This document shows, in pieces, positions 25,179 through 33,623 of a DNA stretch of 64,000 nt. The stretch's first letter is position 1. Every line of letters starts with the position of its first letter. The notes beneath the pieces are model-generated. The model saw only the letters and a list, made by a program, of their open reading frames with translations, had not been told where the DNA came from and did not search any database. The stretch is taken from NCBI RefSeq assembly GCF_000968375.1, contig NZ_CP009933.1, positions 496,001 to 560,000 on the forward strand, given 5' to 3'. This stretch comes from Clostridium scatologenes (GTDB lineage: Bacteria > Bacillota > Clostridia > Clostridiales > Clostridiaceae). The translations under genes were made by a program, and so were the position numbers.

Positions 25179-25231
25179 TTGACAATTGTGGCATATATGT
25201 ATATTATATATTTAAATGCAAATGATTTGCA
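25179..25231 (+). promoter_or_regulatory. Promoter and 7-1-7 operator of the ZnuA-like gene
   Basis: TTGACA (25179-25184), 17 bp, TATTAT (25202-25207). TGCAAATGATTTGCA (25217-25231) is a perfect 7-1-7 inverted repeat just past the likely start of transcription, the geometry of Fur/Zur/PerR sites. Confidence 0.78.
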
Positions 25232-25256
25232 ACAACTTTGTTTAAGGAGTGAAAAA

Positions 25257-26186
25257 ATGTATAAAAAAATAATCTCAATTTTAATTTTAATGTGTACTGT
25301 TATAACTTTTTCAGCATGCGGTAATTTTAGTAAAGTTGGCAGTAATAAGACTGATGATAAAAATGAGTCTCAGGGCAAAATACAAGTTGTAGTTTCTTTT
25401 AATGCTATGAGAGAATTTGTTGAAGCAGTAGGTAAGGATAAGGTAGAAATTAAAACAATGATTCCAAATGGAACTGAACCACATGATTTTGAGCCTAAGG
25501 CCAGAAATCTTGAAGATTTAAATAAAGCTAAAGTATTTGTCTATAATGGATTTGGAATGGAGTCTTGGGTAGATAAATCTCTGAAAGTATTAGATAATAA
25601 GCAATTAGTTACGGTTGAGGCATCAAAGGGCTTTGATCCAATAAAAAATATTGATGAAGGTGAGATTAAAGAACATGGACAAAATGATCCACATGTATGG
25701 TTAAGCTTAAAAGGAGCAGAATTTCAAGCAAAAAACATAAAAGAAGCTTTAGTAAAGGTTGATCCATCTAATAAAGATTATTATGAGAAAAACTATAAAG
25801 ATTTTTCAAATCAACTTGATAGCTTATATAATGATTATAAGAAAAAGTTTGATACAGTAGCTAACAAAAATTTTGTTACAGGTCATGCGGCATTTGCATA
25901 TCTTTGCAGAGATTTTGGATTGAAACAAAGTAGTGTAGAAGATGTATTTGCAGAAGGCGAGCCAACAACTAAAAAGATGGAAGAACTAATCAGTTATTCC
26001 AAGAAAAATAAAATAAAAACTATATTTGTAGAGGATATGGTGAGCCCTAAAGTTTCAGAAACTCTTGCTAAAGAAGTTGGAGCTGAAGTACAAAAAATTT
26101 ATACTTTAGAAAACCAGGAAGATAATAAAGACTATATTCAAAGCATGAAGAGTAATTTAGAATTAATATATAATAGTCTAAAATAA
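25257..26186 (+). CDS. Zinc/manganese ABC transporter substrate-binding lipoprotein (ZnuA-like)
   Basis: 309 residues from ATG 25257, chosen for AAGGAG and because the lipoprotein signal starts here (lipobox FSAC). Metal-ligand His in NGTEPHDFEP, DPHVWLSLKG and TGHAAFAYL, plus the C-terminal EDMVSPKVSETLAKEVG acidic ligand region, match cluster A-I metal-binding proteins. The His-rich loop of many ZnuA proteins is missing. No permease or ATPase gene is adjacent, so it must use transporter subunits encoded elsewhere. The Fur-type operator upstream supports metal control. Confidence 0.88.
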   Translation: MYKKIISILILMCTVITFSACGNFSKVGSNKTDDKNESQGKIQVVVSFNAMREFVEAVGKDKVEIKTMIPNGTEPHDFEPKARNLEDLNKAKVFVYNGFGMESWVDKSLKVLDNKQLVTVEASKGFDPIKNIDEGEIKEHGQNDPHVWLSLKGAEFQAKNIKEALVKVDPSNKDYYEKNYKDFSNQLDSLYNDYKKKFDTVANKNFVTGHAAFAYLCRDFGLKQSSVEDVFAEGEPTTKKMEELISYSKKNKIKTIFVEDMVSPKVSETLAKEVGAEVQKIYTLENQEDNKDYIQSMKSNLELIYNSLK

Positions 26187-26255
26187 TGAGTACTTTTATA
26201 TAGAAGTATTGAAAATATGATTAAAATAATATAAAGCTATGATTATTTATTGAAA

Positions 26256-26313
26256 AAATGCCTTTAGAAAAATTACATGATATGTAAAGTTTCTAAAGGC
26301 ATTTAAATTTTTT
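26256..26313 (+). terminator. Terminator
   Basis: AAATGCCTTTAGAAA / TTTCTAAAGGCATTT, then a run of eight T. Confidence 0.9.
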
Positions 26314-26319
26314 TTGTTA

Positions 26320-26373
26320 TTGGCATTTGACAATAATAAAAAGCTGGTGTAATATATAATTAGCAAATGCCAA
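26320..26373 (+). promoter_or_regulatory. Promoter of the ORP-like operon with flanking inverted operators
   Basis: TTGACA (26327-26332), 17 bp, TAATAT (26350-26355). TTGGCATTTG (26320-26329) overlaps the -35, and its mirror CAAATGCCAA (26364-26373) lies past the -10. TTAGCAAATGCCAA (26360-26373) matches TTAGCATATGCTAA of the molybdenum promoter at 12 of 14 positions. Confidence 0.78.
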
Positions 26374-26402
26374 TAATGAAAAACAGACAAGGAGTGGAAA
26401 TT

Positions 26403-27239
26403 ATGTCAAATTGTAATTCATGTCCATCAGGCGATTCATGCAGTAAGGATAAAGAGAAATGTATGATAGAAAATAATCCAATGAATAGCATTAGAAATGT
26501 TATAGGAGTTATGAGTGGTAAAGGTGGAGTTGGAAAGTCTACTATATCAGTAATGATCGCTAAACAATTAAGAAAGTCAGGATATAAAGTAGGAATTTTG
26601 GATGCTGATATAACAGGACCAAGTGTACCAAGATTGCTTGGTTTAAAAGGCAAAAATGCAGAGGTTAGAGATGAAGTTATATACCCAGTAGAAACAGAAG
26701 ATAAAATAAAAGTTATGTCATTAAATTTATTAATTGAAGATGAAAATCAGCCAGTAATATGGAGAGGACCAATAATTTCAGGAGCAGTTAAGCAATTTTG
26801 GACTGATGTACTTTGGGGAGATTTAGATTATTTAATAATAGATATGCCTCCAGGAACAGCAGATGTAGCATTAACTGTTATGCAGTCTATTCCTATTAGT
26901 GGAGTTGTAATGGTATCTGTACCACAGGATTTAGTTTCAATGATTGTTTCCAAAGCTATAAATATGGCAAGGAAAATGGATATTAAAGTTTTAGGTGTTG
27001 TAGAAAATATGAGCTATATAGTCTGTCCGGATTGTAATAAAAAGATAAAGTTATTTAATGGAGATGGTATAGACAAATTTTTAGAAGAATCTGACTTAGA
27101 GCTTCTCGGTGAATTACCAATGGTTAGTGAAATTTGTAATTTATCAAGTTATGAATGTAAAAATTCAAGTGAAAGTTTAGATGAGTTATTTAATCCAATA
27201 GTAACAAATATTTTAAAAAATTTAGAGGAGGAAAAATAG
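26403..27239 (+). CDS. Mrp/NBP35-type Fe-S carrier ATPase
   Basis: 278 residues from ATG 26403 (AAGGAG upstream). The N-terminus has a Cys set CNSCPSGDSC, then the deviant Walker A GKGGVGKST, MPPGTADVAL and the C-terminal CPDC pair that bridges an Fe-S cluster in the dimer. Mrp/NBP35 proteins carry Fe-S clusters to target proteins in the cytosol. It heads an operon with NifX-like and MinD-ferredoxin genes, the same company kept by Mrp in ORP operons. Confidence 0.9.
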   Translation: MSNCNSCPSGDSCSKDKEKCMIENNPMNSIRNVIGVMSGKGGVGKSTISVMIAKQLRKSGYKVGILDADITGPSVPRLLGLKGKNAEVRDEVIYPVETEDKIKVMSLNLLIEDENQPVIWRGPIISGAVKQFWTDVLWGDLDYLIIDMPPGTADVALTVMQSIPISGVVMVSVPQDLVSMIVSKAINMARKMDIKVLGVVENMSYIVCPDCNKKIKLFNGDGIDKFLEESDLELLGELPMVSEICNLSSYECKNSSESLDELFNPIVTNILKNLEEEK

Positions 27240-27605
27240 ATGAAAATTGCAGTTTCTGCTACAGGAAAGGATATTGAATGTTTACTTGATATGAGATTTG
27301 GAAGGTGTAACTTTTTTCAAATTCATGACAGCGAAAATGGAGATTTTAAAGTTGTTGATAATAATGGCCAAAGTTCAAATGGAGCAGCAGGAATAGCAGC
27401 ATCTCAGCAATTAATTGATGAAAAGGTAGATGCAATAATTACAGGAAGTCTTGGGCCTAATGCTTTTAAAATTATTGAAAAATCAGGAATTAAAGCATAT
27501 AAATGTGGAAATATTACTATAAAATCTGCTTTAGAGAAATTAAAGAATAATGAGTTAGATGAAATAAATTTTGCAGGTCCAGCACATAATGGAATGGGTC
27601 AATAA
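27240..27605 (+). CDS. NifX/NifB-type cofactor-binding protein (ORP-like)
   Basis: 121 residues, starting on the base after the Mrp stop. Typical single domain: MKIAVSATGKDIECLLDMRF, GQSSNGAAGIAASQQLID, AIITGSLGPNAFKIIEKSGI, ending AGPAHNGMGQ. The NNGQ...AAGIAA...GPNA spacing is that of archaeal and bacterial ORP-like small proteins. Probably binds a metal-sulfur cluster. Confidence 0.88.
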   Translation: MKIAVSATGKDIECLLDMRFGRCNFFQIHDSENGDFKVVDNNGQSSNGAAGIAASQQLIDEKVDAIITGSLGPNAFKIIEKSGIKAYKCGNITIKSALEKLKNNELDEINFAGPAHNGMGQ

Positions 27606-27625
27606 TCCATAGGGGGGAGTAGAAT

Positions 27626-28456
27626 TTGAATATTGCAGTATTAAGTGGAAAAGGAGGAACAGGTAAAACTACAATTTCAACTAATCTTGCATTGATTTTA
27701 AAAGCTAATTATATTGATTGTGATGTAGAAGAGCCAAATGGATTTATATTTCTAAAACCTTCAGATATTGTAAGTAAAGAAGTACAAATTGATTACCCTC
27801 TTATTGATTATAGCAAATGTATACATTGTGGGGAGTGCTCTAATGCTTGTGAATTTAATGCTTTAGCTAGAGTTAATGAATGTATTATACTTTTTGAAAA
27901 ATTATGTCACAGCTGTGGAGTTTGTAAAATTGTATGTAAACATGAAGCTATAGAGTATAAAAAGAGAAGTATTGGAATAATTGAAGAAGGAAATTCAGGT
28001 AGTATTAAGAGCAAAAGAGGATTGTTGAACGTAGGTGAACCTATGGCAGTTCCAATTATTAAAGAACTTTTAAAGGATTTAAATGAAGGAATTAATATAT
28101 TCGATTGTTCACCTGGAACCTCTTGTAATGTAGTTAATACAATTCAGAATGTAGATTTAGCTGTACTTGTAACAGAACCTTCAGAATTTGGATTACATGA
28201 TTTAAAAATGGCAGTAGAACTTATTAGAAAATTTAATATACCTATGGGTATAGTGATAAATAAAAACTCAGGCAGTAAAAATATAATAACTCAGTATTGT
28301 GAAAAAGAAAATATTCCTATATTAGGTTATTTACCTTACAGAAGAGATATTGCACAGTGTTATTCAACAGGCAGAATGCTAATAGAAAATGAAGAGTATA
28401 GAAGCTTTTTTGAGGATATTGCTAGAAGGATAAAGGAGGCATCAGCATGGAATTAG
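27626..28456 (+). CDS. MinD-superfamily ATPase with inserted ferredoxin domain (1)
   Basis: 276 residues from TTG 27626, preceded by GGGGGGAG. Deviant Walker A VLSGKGGTGKTT, then two [4Fe-4S] motifs (CIHCGECSNACEF ~63-75 and CHSCGVCKIVCKH ~93-105) inserted in the ATPase fold, then the switch II region IFDCSPGTSCNVV. Family members couple ATP hydrolysis to electron or cluster transfer. Overlaps the next, related gene by 10 bp, so the two are probably made together as a heterodimer. Confidence 0.9.
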   Translation: MNIAVLSGKGGTGKTTISTNLALILKANYIDCDVEEPNGFIFLKPSDIVSKEVQIDYPLIDYSKCIHCGECSNACEFNALARVNECIILFEKLCHSCGVCKIVCKHEAIEYKKRSIGIIEEGNSGSIKSKRGLLNVGEPMAVPIIKELLKDLNEGINIFDCSPGTSCNVVNTIQNVDLAVLVTEPSEFGLHDLKMAVELIRKFNIPMGIVINKNSGSKNIITQYCEKENIPILGYLPYRRDIAQCYSTGRMLIENEEYRSFFEDIARRIKEASAWN

Positions 28457-29349
28457 TAGTATTAAGTGGAAAAGGTGGGACAGGGAAAACTACAGTTGCT
28501 GTTGCTTTGTCAGAGCTTGCTAAGGATGTTATAAGAGTGGATTGTGATGTAGATGCTCCTAATTTCTATTTGTTTTATGATGGAGAGGATTTACATCAGG
28601 AAGATTTTTTTGGAGATAAAAAGGCTGTAATAGATAAAAATCTTTGTACTCACTGTGCCATATGTGAAAGTTATTGTAAATTTGGTGCTATAAAAAATTT
28701 AGAGATAAATGTTTATAAATGTGAAGGCTGTGGAGCTTGCACTATTGTTTGTCCTGAAAAGGCTGTTAAACTATTAGAAGAGAAAAGTGCAGATGTATTT
28801 ATAACAAAAACGTCAAGAGGAATACTGTCCAGGGCAAAAATGGAAATTGGAAGTGAAGGTTCAGGAAAACTTATTAGCATATTAAGAAAAAATGGTAGAG
28901 AATTTAATAAAAAAGAAGACAGTAGCAATTCATTAATAAATAGCTTTAAAGGTATGTTCAATAAGAAATCCAACTTGATTATAACAGATGGTTCTCCTGG
29001 TATAGGATGTTCAGTAATTTCATCAATAACAGGTTGTGATTTTGCATTAATAGTTACAGAGCCTACAAAGTCAGGTATGGAGGATTTTATAAGAGTAATG
29101 TCTCTTTGTCAACATTTTGAAATTCCTGCATTAGTATGTATCAATAAATATGATATTAATGAAGAAATAGCAAAAGAAATTGAAATTTTTTGTAATGAAA
29201 AAGGTTTTAAATTAGTAGGAAAAATACCTTATGATGATATGGTTATGAAATCCATTAATGAACTAAAGCCTATAATTTATTATGAAAATAGTGAGGCAAA
29301 AATTGCAATAGAACATATGTGGAATAATATAAAAGCCATTATTTATTAA
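28447..29349 (+). CDS. MinD-superfamily ATPase with inserted ferredoxin domain (2)
   Basis: 300 residues, paralogue of the gene before it. Walker A VLSGKGGTGKTT, ferredoxin motifs CTHCAICESYCKF (~64-76) and CEGCGACTIVCPE (~92-104), then IITDGSPGIGCSVISS. The pair of such ATPases next to ORP/NifX and Mrp proteins is conserved in anaerobes. ATG 28447 lies inside the upstream gene, giving translational coupling. Confidence 0.9.
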   Translation: MELVVLSGKGGTGKTTVAVALSELAKDVIRVDCDVDAPNFYLFYDGEDLHQEDFFGDKKAVIDKNLCTHCAICESYCKFGAIKNLEINVYKCEGCGACTIVCPEKAVKLLEEKSADVFITKTSRGILSRAKMEIGSEGSGKLISILRKNGREFNKKEDSSNSLINSFKGMFNKKSNLIITDGSPGIGCSVISSITGCDFALIVTEPTKSGMEDFIRVMSLCQHFEIPALVCINKYDINEEIAKEIEIFCNEKGFKLVGKIPYDDMVMKSINELKPIIYYENSEAKIAIEHMWNNIKAIIY

Positions 29350-29380
29350 AAACATAAATGAATTTTAGGAGGAATATAAA

Positions 29381-29737
29381 ATGAAAATAGCAATTGCAAG
29401 TGAAGGAAAATTAGTAAGTGGACATTTTGGTCATTGTGAAGGTTTTACTACTTATGAAGTTGAGGAAGGAAAAGCTTTAAATAAGAAGTTTGTTCAAAAT
29501 CCAGGACATAGACCAGGATTTTTACCAGTATTTTTAAAGGATTTAGGAACAAATGTTATTATTGCAGGTGGCATGGGAGAAACAGCTCAAGAATTGTTTA
29601 AGGAAAATGGAATAGAAGTAGTTGTTGGAGCAATGGGTGATTGTGATAATTTACTACATCAGTATGTAAATGGAGAATTAAAATCTACAGGAAGTGTTTG
29701 CACAGAACATCAGCATGAAGGCCACTGCGAAGATTAA
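29381..29737 (+). CDS. NifX/NifB-type cofactor-binding protein with His tail (ORP-like)
   Basis: 118 residues: MKIAIASEGKLVSGHFGHCEGF, VIIAGGMGETAQELFKENGI, then the tail TEHQHEGHCED rich in His/Cys/Glu. The GHFGHCE motif and the His tail are shared with the protein encoded at 46880-47242. A metal-binding tail on a cofactor-binding domain suggests metal delivery or storage. Confidence 0.88.
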   Translation: MKIAIASEGKLVSGHFGHCEGFTTYEVEEGKALNKKFVQNPGHRPGFLPVFLKDLGTNVIIAGGMGETAQELFKENGIEVVVGAMGDCDNLLHQYVNGELKSTGSVCTEHQHEGHCED

Positions 29738-29753
29738 TATTAAGGAGAATTAA

Positions 29754-30212
29754 ATGGAGAAAGATTTAATTTATTTAAAAAAAATAATTGAAGATAATGG
29801 TTATATGTTCACTAGACAAAAGGAATATATATTAAAAACTTTAATTAAATCTAATATTCATTTAAGTGCTGAAGAAATATGTAAAGATGTTAAAAAGTAT
29901 TCTATTGGCATTGCCACAGTTTATAGAAGTTTAAAGGTATTTAGTAAATTAAATATAATAAAAGAAATAAATATAAATGGTACAAATTATTATGAAATGA
30001 AAATGTTTAGTGGAAAACCTCTGCATATACATTTTAAATGTGTTAAATGTAATAGTATAATAGATATAGATAATAAATTTTTAGAGTTGGATTATTTGAA
30101 ATTAAATAGTAAAATTGAAAAGGAAAATAATTTAATTGTATCTGATGCTGATATAATGCTAATTGGATTATGTAATAAATGCAGGGAGGATAAAAATGCC
30201 AAGACCAACTAA
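29754..30212 (+). CDS. Fur family metalloregulator
   Basis: 152 residues. Winged helix ~10-85 (TRQKEYILKTLI, IGIATVYRSLKVF), then the metal-sensing half: HIHFKCVKCNSIID and a second pair CNKC near the C-terminus, giving the structural zinc site. Could act as a Fur, Zur or PerR type; a PerR-specific residue set cannot be called by eye. The likely targets are the 7-1-7 site of the ZnuA gene and perhaps its own operon. The next gene starts inside its end. Confidence 0.88.
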   Translation: MEKDLIYLKKIIEDNGYMFTRQKEYILKTLIKSNIHLSAEEICKDVKKYSIGIATVYRSLKVFSKLNIIKEININGTNYYEMKMFSGKPLHIHFKCVKCNSIIDIDNKFLELDYLKLNSKIEKENNLIVSDADIMLIGLCNKCREDKNAKTN

Positions 30213-30642
30213 ATTTAGAAAAGTTGAGTTTTTTCCAAAAGATGATTATTTTGTACCATGGGGAAAACCTAAATGTGAAACTGAAGAAATAGTTTTAAAG
30301 GTAGAAGAACTTGAAGCGATGAGGCTTAAGGATATAGAAGAGCTAAATCAAGAAGAATGTGCTGAAAAAATGGAAATATCCCGTCAAACCTTTCAAAACA
30401 TAATTGATAGTGCTAGAAAAAAGGTTGCAATAGCACTAACAGAAGGAAAAGCTATAAGAATTAGTGGGGGATATTATACTACAAATCACTGCAAATTCAA
30501 ATGTATGGATTGTGGGGAAACCTATGAAATAAATTATAAGCATGATAAATTAGCTTGTCCTAATTGTGGATCTCAGAGAGTAGTGTGTAGTAAAAAAGCC
30601 GCATTTTGTAGACGATGGTGTAATACAGAAAGTTCAACCTAG
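30196..30642 (+). CDS. UPF0251 (DUF134) DNA-binding protein with zinc ribbon
   Basis: 148 residues from ATG 30196, which has GGGAGGA upstream and overlaps the fur stop by 17 bp. DUF134 core: MPRPTKFRKVEFFP, EEIVLKVEELEAMRLKDIE, then a sigma-region-4-like helix-turn-helix (NQEECAEKMEISRQTFQNII). The C-terminus is a zinc ribbon (CKFKCMDCGETYE ... CPNCGSQ). A second DUF134 gene without the full ribbon lies at 45812. Both sit in operons with NifX-like proteins and CATATG-type palindromes, so it is a candidate regulator of these. Confidence 0.88.
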   Translation: MPRPTKFRKVEFFPKDDYFVPWGKPKCETEEIVLKVEELEAMRLKDIEELNQEECAEKMEISRQTFQNIIDSARKKVAIALTEGKAIRISGGYYTTNHCKFKCMDCGETYEINYKHDKLACPNCGSQRVVCSKKAAFCRRWCNTESST

Positions 30643-30666
30643 GATAATTGAAAAGACTATCATATT

Positions 30667-30702
30667 AAAAGCGAGAGCTTAGTAAAATAACTCTCGTTTT
30701 TT
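30667..30702. terminator. Terminator between convergent genes
   Basis: AAAAGCGAGAG / CTCTCGTTTT stem with T-run on the plus strand and A-run on the minus strand; may serve both sides. Confidence 0.8.
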
Positions 30703-30709
30703 ATACAAT

Positions 30710-31114
30710 TTATTTTGATTTAAATTCATTATAGGAAAGTTCACCCTTTGCAAGTTGTTCGCATATAAGAGAATCATTTTTATTACTTTCAATTTCATTT
30801 TTAATATTTAAAAATTCTTTTGTACTTATTAAACATTCAGCATATCTTTCTAGGAGTATAGGAGTATGAGAATTTGAATATTTAGTATGCTCAATGATGG
30901 ATTTTCTTTCAGTATATTCGTCAACAGAAATAGTGCCAGAAGCATATTTTTCTTTAAGTATGCCAATGAGTTTTATTATAAATGGACTTGCAGGAGATCG
31001 ATTTTTCAGTAGAAAAAATATTAAAATTAAAATAGTTAATAACAAAAATATTAAGATATAGGAACCATAAAAACCTATTCCCATGTGATGACCATATCCA
31101 TGTCTATGTCCCAT
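30710..31114 (-). CDS. Membrane protein with SHOCT-like segments and His-rich N-terminus
   Basis: 134 residues. Starts MGHRHGYGHHMG, then one helix (~17-37). A short SHOCT-like segment follows (ILKEKYASGTISVDEYTERK), and a second, weaker repeat (LLERYAECLISTKEFLNIK). The His-rich leader could bind a metal outside the cell. 19 bp after the kinase gene on the same strand, so likely its third cistron. A simpler relative lies at 49537 beside another two-component pair. Confidence 0.75.
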   Translation of the reverse strand: MGHRHGYGHHMGIGFYGSYILIFLLLTILILIFFLLKNRSPASPFIIKLIGILKEKYASGTISVDEYTERKSIIEHTKYSNSHTPILLERYAECLISTKEFLNIKNEIESNKNDSLICEQLAKGELSYNEFKSK

Positions 31115-31133
31115 AATTTTACTCCTTCCACTT

Positions 31134-32915
31134 TTAAATTTTGGAAAATGAAATAGTTATAATTGTTCCTTTGCCTAATTCACTTTCTATTTCAAAATGT
31201 CCATTTAAAATTCTTACTAATCTTTTTGCTATTGAAAGTCCAAGTCCAGTTCCTTCAACATTTGAAGTTCGCGCCCTGTCAGCTTTGAAGAACTTTTCGC
31301 CTAAATATTCAATTTCATTTTTAGGTATACCAATTCCACTGTCCTCAATAATTATATAAATATTCTTATTGTCTGAATAAGTAGATATTTTTAATATACC
31401 TTCATTTGAAGAAAATTTAATAGCATTATCCAAAAATATTATAAGCAACTGTTTTAACTTATCATAATCACTAGATATAATAGGCAGATTATTTTCAAGT
31501 GACAGTTGTAAATTTATAAATTTATTTTTTATCAATGGTCTAAGACTTCTTAAAATATCATTAATAAGCATATTAATATTTAGTTCGTTAAAAACAATTT
31601 CCAATTTTCCAGATTCTAATTTGCTTAGATTAAGTAAGTCTTTAACCATTCTTTCAAGGCGATTAGTTTCTTTTAAAAGTGTAATACAAGTATCTTTTAT
31701 ATATTCTGTTTTTGTCATTCCATCTATGACTGATTCTAAATTACCTTTTATAATTGTTAAAGGAGTTCTAAATTCGTGGGAAACATTTGAAACAAAGTCT
31801 TTACGCATTTGTTCAAGTTTTTCTTTTTCGCTAACATCTTGAATAAGAATTACACCACCTATAGTCTCATTTAAATTGTTTTTTACAGGTGACATGGAGA
31901 AATTTAATGTTTTGTGTAGATATTTTTTTAATATAGATTTTTTTGTATCTTCATATATAGTAGCTTCAAATTCTTCAATTATATTTAATTCTGATAACAC
32001 TGTATTAATTTTTAAGCCTGATTCATAATCCTTAAGAGATAATAGAGAAAGAGCAGACTGATTAATATTAATGATATTAAGTTTTGAATCCATTGCTAAA
32101 ATGCCTTCATTCATACTTGTTATAATATTACTTAACTTTGTTTTTTCTTCGAAAAGTTTATTTATAGTGTACTGAAGCTTTAAAGATAATAAATCAAAGG
32201 AATTTGACAATTCTCCAATTTCATCTTTTTGATATACATTTGTAAGTATTCCATAATGACCTTTTGCTAGTTCAAGTGCAGATGAATTTATTTTTTTTAT
32301 AGGTGTTGTAATATTTTTGGAAAAATAATATCCCATAAGGCCAGCAATAAATATTTCACCTAAAAGAGTTAAAATTAAATATATAAAAAAATTGTTCATA
32401 GAATTAGATAGATCAGTAATGGAAGAATTAATAACTACTGCACCAATTACATTATTGCTGTTATTTTTTATAGGAACTGACACAGTCATCATGTATTCTT
32501 TGTAATAAGGATTATATATTTCATCATATTCTTCTGAATTATCTAATGTTTTTTTGAAAATAGAATTATATGTTTTCAATACACTTGTATCAGTAATATA
32601 AGTAAGGCTAAGGCTCTTATTATTTGATGCAGATATAATATTTTTATTAGAATCAACTATCCAAATCTTGGCATTATCAATAGAATCTAGTAAGTTTATA
32701 ATATCAGTAAACTCTTTTCCTTTAATATCTTCAGTTATATAAGGCTTAAGTGTTTTTGAAATTTCCAAAGCATGTCTTGTCATATTGCTTCTTTTTACAT
32801 TAAAGATGTTGTTTTTAAATATGTTTAACGAAATAATACCTATTAAAAGAGTTGAAATAATAACAATTAGTAAAAAACCAAAAGTGAGTTTAAAAGTAAT
32901 ATTTTTTCTAAACAT
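31134..32915 (-). CDS. Sensor histidine kinase (PhoR/WalK type, HAMP-PAS)
   Basis: 593 residues. First helix ~8-30, an extracytoplasmic sensor domain (~31-175), second helix ~176-200, HAMP (~200-252), PAS (~260-365), then HisKA with VSHEFRTPLTIIK (His380) and HATPase motifs (FLDNAIKFSS, DSGIGIP, GTGLGLSIAKRL). Overlaps the regulator gene by 8 bp. The signal is unknown; the His-rich neighbour and a Gly/His-rich secreted protein transcribed away suggest envelope or metal stress. Confidence 0.92.
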   Translation of the reverse strand: MFRKNITFKLTFGFLLIVIISTLLIGIISLNIFKNNIFNVKRSNMTRHALEISKTLKPYITEDIKGKEFTDIINLLDSIDNAKIWIVDSNKNIISASNNKSLSLTYITDTSVLKTYNSIFKKTLDNSEEYDEIYNPYYKEYMMTVSVPIKNNSNNVIGAVVINSSITDLSNSMNNFFIYLILTLLGEIFIAGLMGYYFSKNITTPIKKINSSALELAKGHYGILTNVYQKDEIGELSNSFDLLSLKLQYTINKLFEEKTKLSNIITSMNEGILAMDSKLNIININQSALSLLSLKDYESGLKINTVLSELNIIEEFEATIYEDTKKSILKKYLHKTLNFSMSPVKNNLNETIGGVILIQDVSEKEKLEQMRKDFVSNVSHEFRTPLTIIKGNLESVIDGMTKTEYIKDTCITLLKETNRLERMVKDLLNLSKLESGKLEIVFNELNINMLINDILRSLRPLIKNKFINLQLSLENNLPIISSDYDKLKQLLIIFLDNAIKFSSNEGILKISTYSDNKNIYIIIEDSGIGIPKNEIEYLGEKFFKADRARTSNVEGTGLGLSIAKRLVRILNGHFEIESELGKGTIITISFSKI

Positions 32916-33600
32916 CTTTCACCTCAAATTTATATCCCATACCCCAAATAGTTTTAATATCCCAGTTATATTGTCCATTAAGTGCAAGCTTTGCTCTTAT
33001 CCTTTTTATATGAGTATCTACTGTTCGAGGATCGCCAAAATAATCTACTCCCCATATGTTATCAAGTAAACTATCTCTTGAAACTATCTTGTTAGGTGAA
33101 CTTGAAAGCATCCATAAAACTTCTATTTCTTTTTTAGTAAGGTTAATATTTGAACCATTTAATTTAATTGAATAATTTTCAATATCTAATTCAAGAGGAG
33201 GGTATTGAATTGTAGTTAATTTAATATTTTCAGGTGGTGTAATTCTTCTAAGTACAGCGTTTATTCTTGCCACTACCTCACCAGGACTAAATGGTTTTAC
33301 AATATAGTCATCAGCACCAGAATTTAACCCTAAAATTTTATCTGCGTCCTCACTCTTTGCTGTTATCATTATTATTGGAGTATTGGATTTAAATCTTATT
33401 GATTTGCACACTTCCATTCCATCTATTATTGGCATCATAATATCCAATAAAACAATTTGAGGATTACATATATCAAATTTATCCAATGCTTCTTTTCCAT
33501 TGAGAGCAGAAACTAAAGTAAAGCCTTCTTTTTCTACATAAGGTTTTAAAATTTTAATGATTTCTATATTATCATCGGCAATCAAAATATTTTTATCCAT
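32908..33600 (-). CDS. Response regulator, OmpR family
   Basis: 230 residues; receiver with D9/D10, phosphoacceptor D53 (VLLDIMMP), TAKSE and Lys in VKPFSP. Winged helix at ~130-230 (LTKKEIEVLWML, GMGYKFEV). GAGGTGAT is its ribosome site. First gene of a three-gene minus-strand operon; the divergent DUF2680-like gene at 34052 is a natural target, although a 231-bp repeat lies between them. Confidence 0.93.
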   Translation of the reverse strand: MDKNILIADDNIEIIKILKPYVEKEGFTLVSALNGKEALDKFDICNPQIVLLDIMMPIIDGMEVCKSIRFKSNTPIIMITAKSEDADKILGLNSGADDYIVKPFSPGEVVARINAVLRRITPPENIKLTTIQYPPLELDIENYSIKLNGSNINLTKKEIEVLWMLSSSPNKIVSRDSLLDNIWGVDYFGDPRTVDTHIKRIRAKLALNGQYNWDIKTIWGMGYKFEVKDV

Positions 33601-33623
33601 TTTTCATCACCTCGTATTCTTTA

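Noticed and set aside
24690..30642. Nitrogenase (nif) gene cluster
   Set aside because: NifX-like and ferredoxin ATPase genes are present but no nifH, nifD, nifK, nifE, nifN or radical-SAM nifB; the set fits ORP/Mrp loci better.
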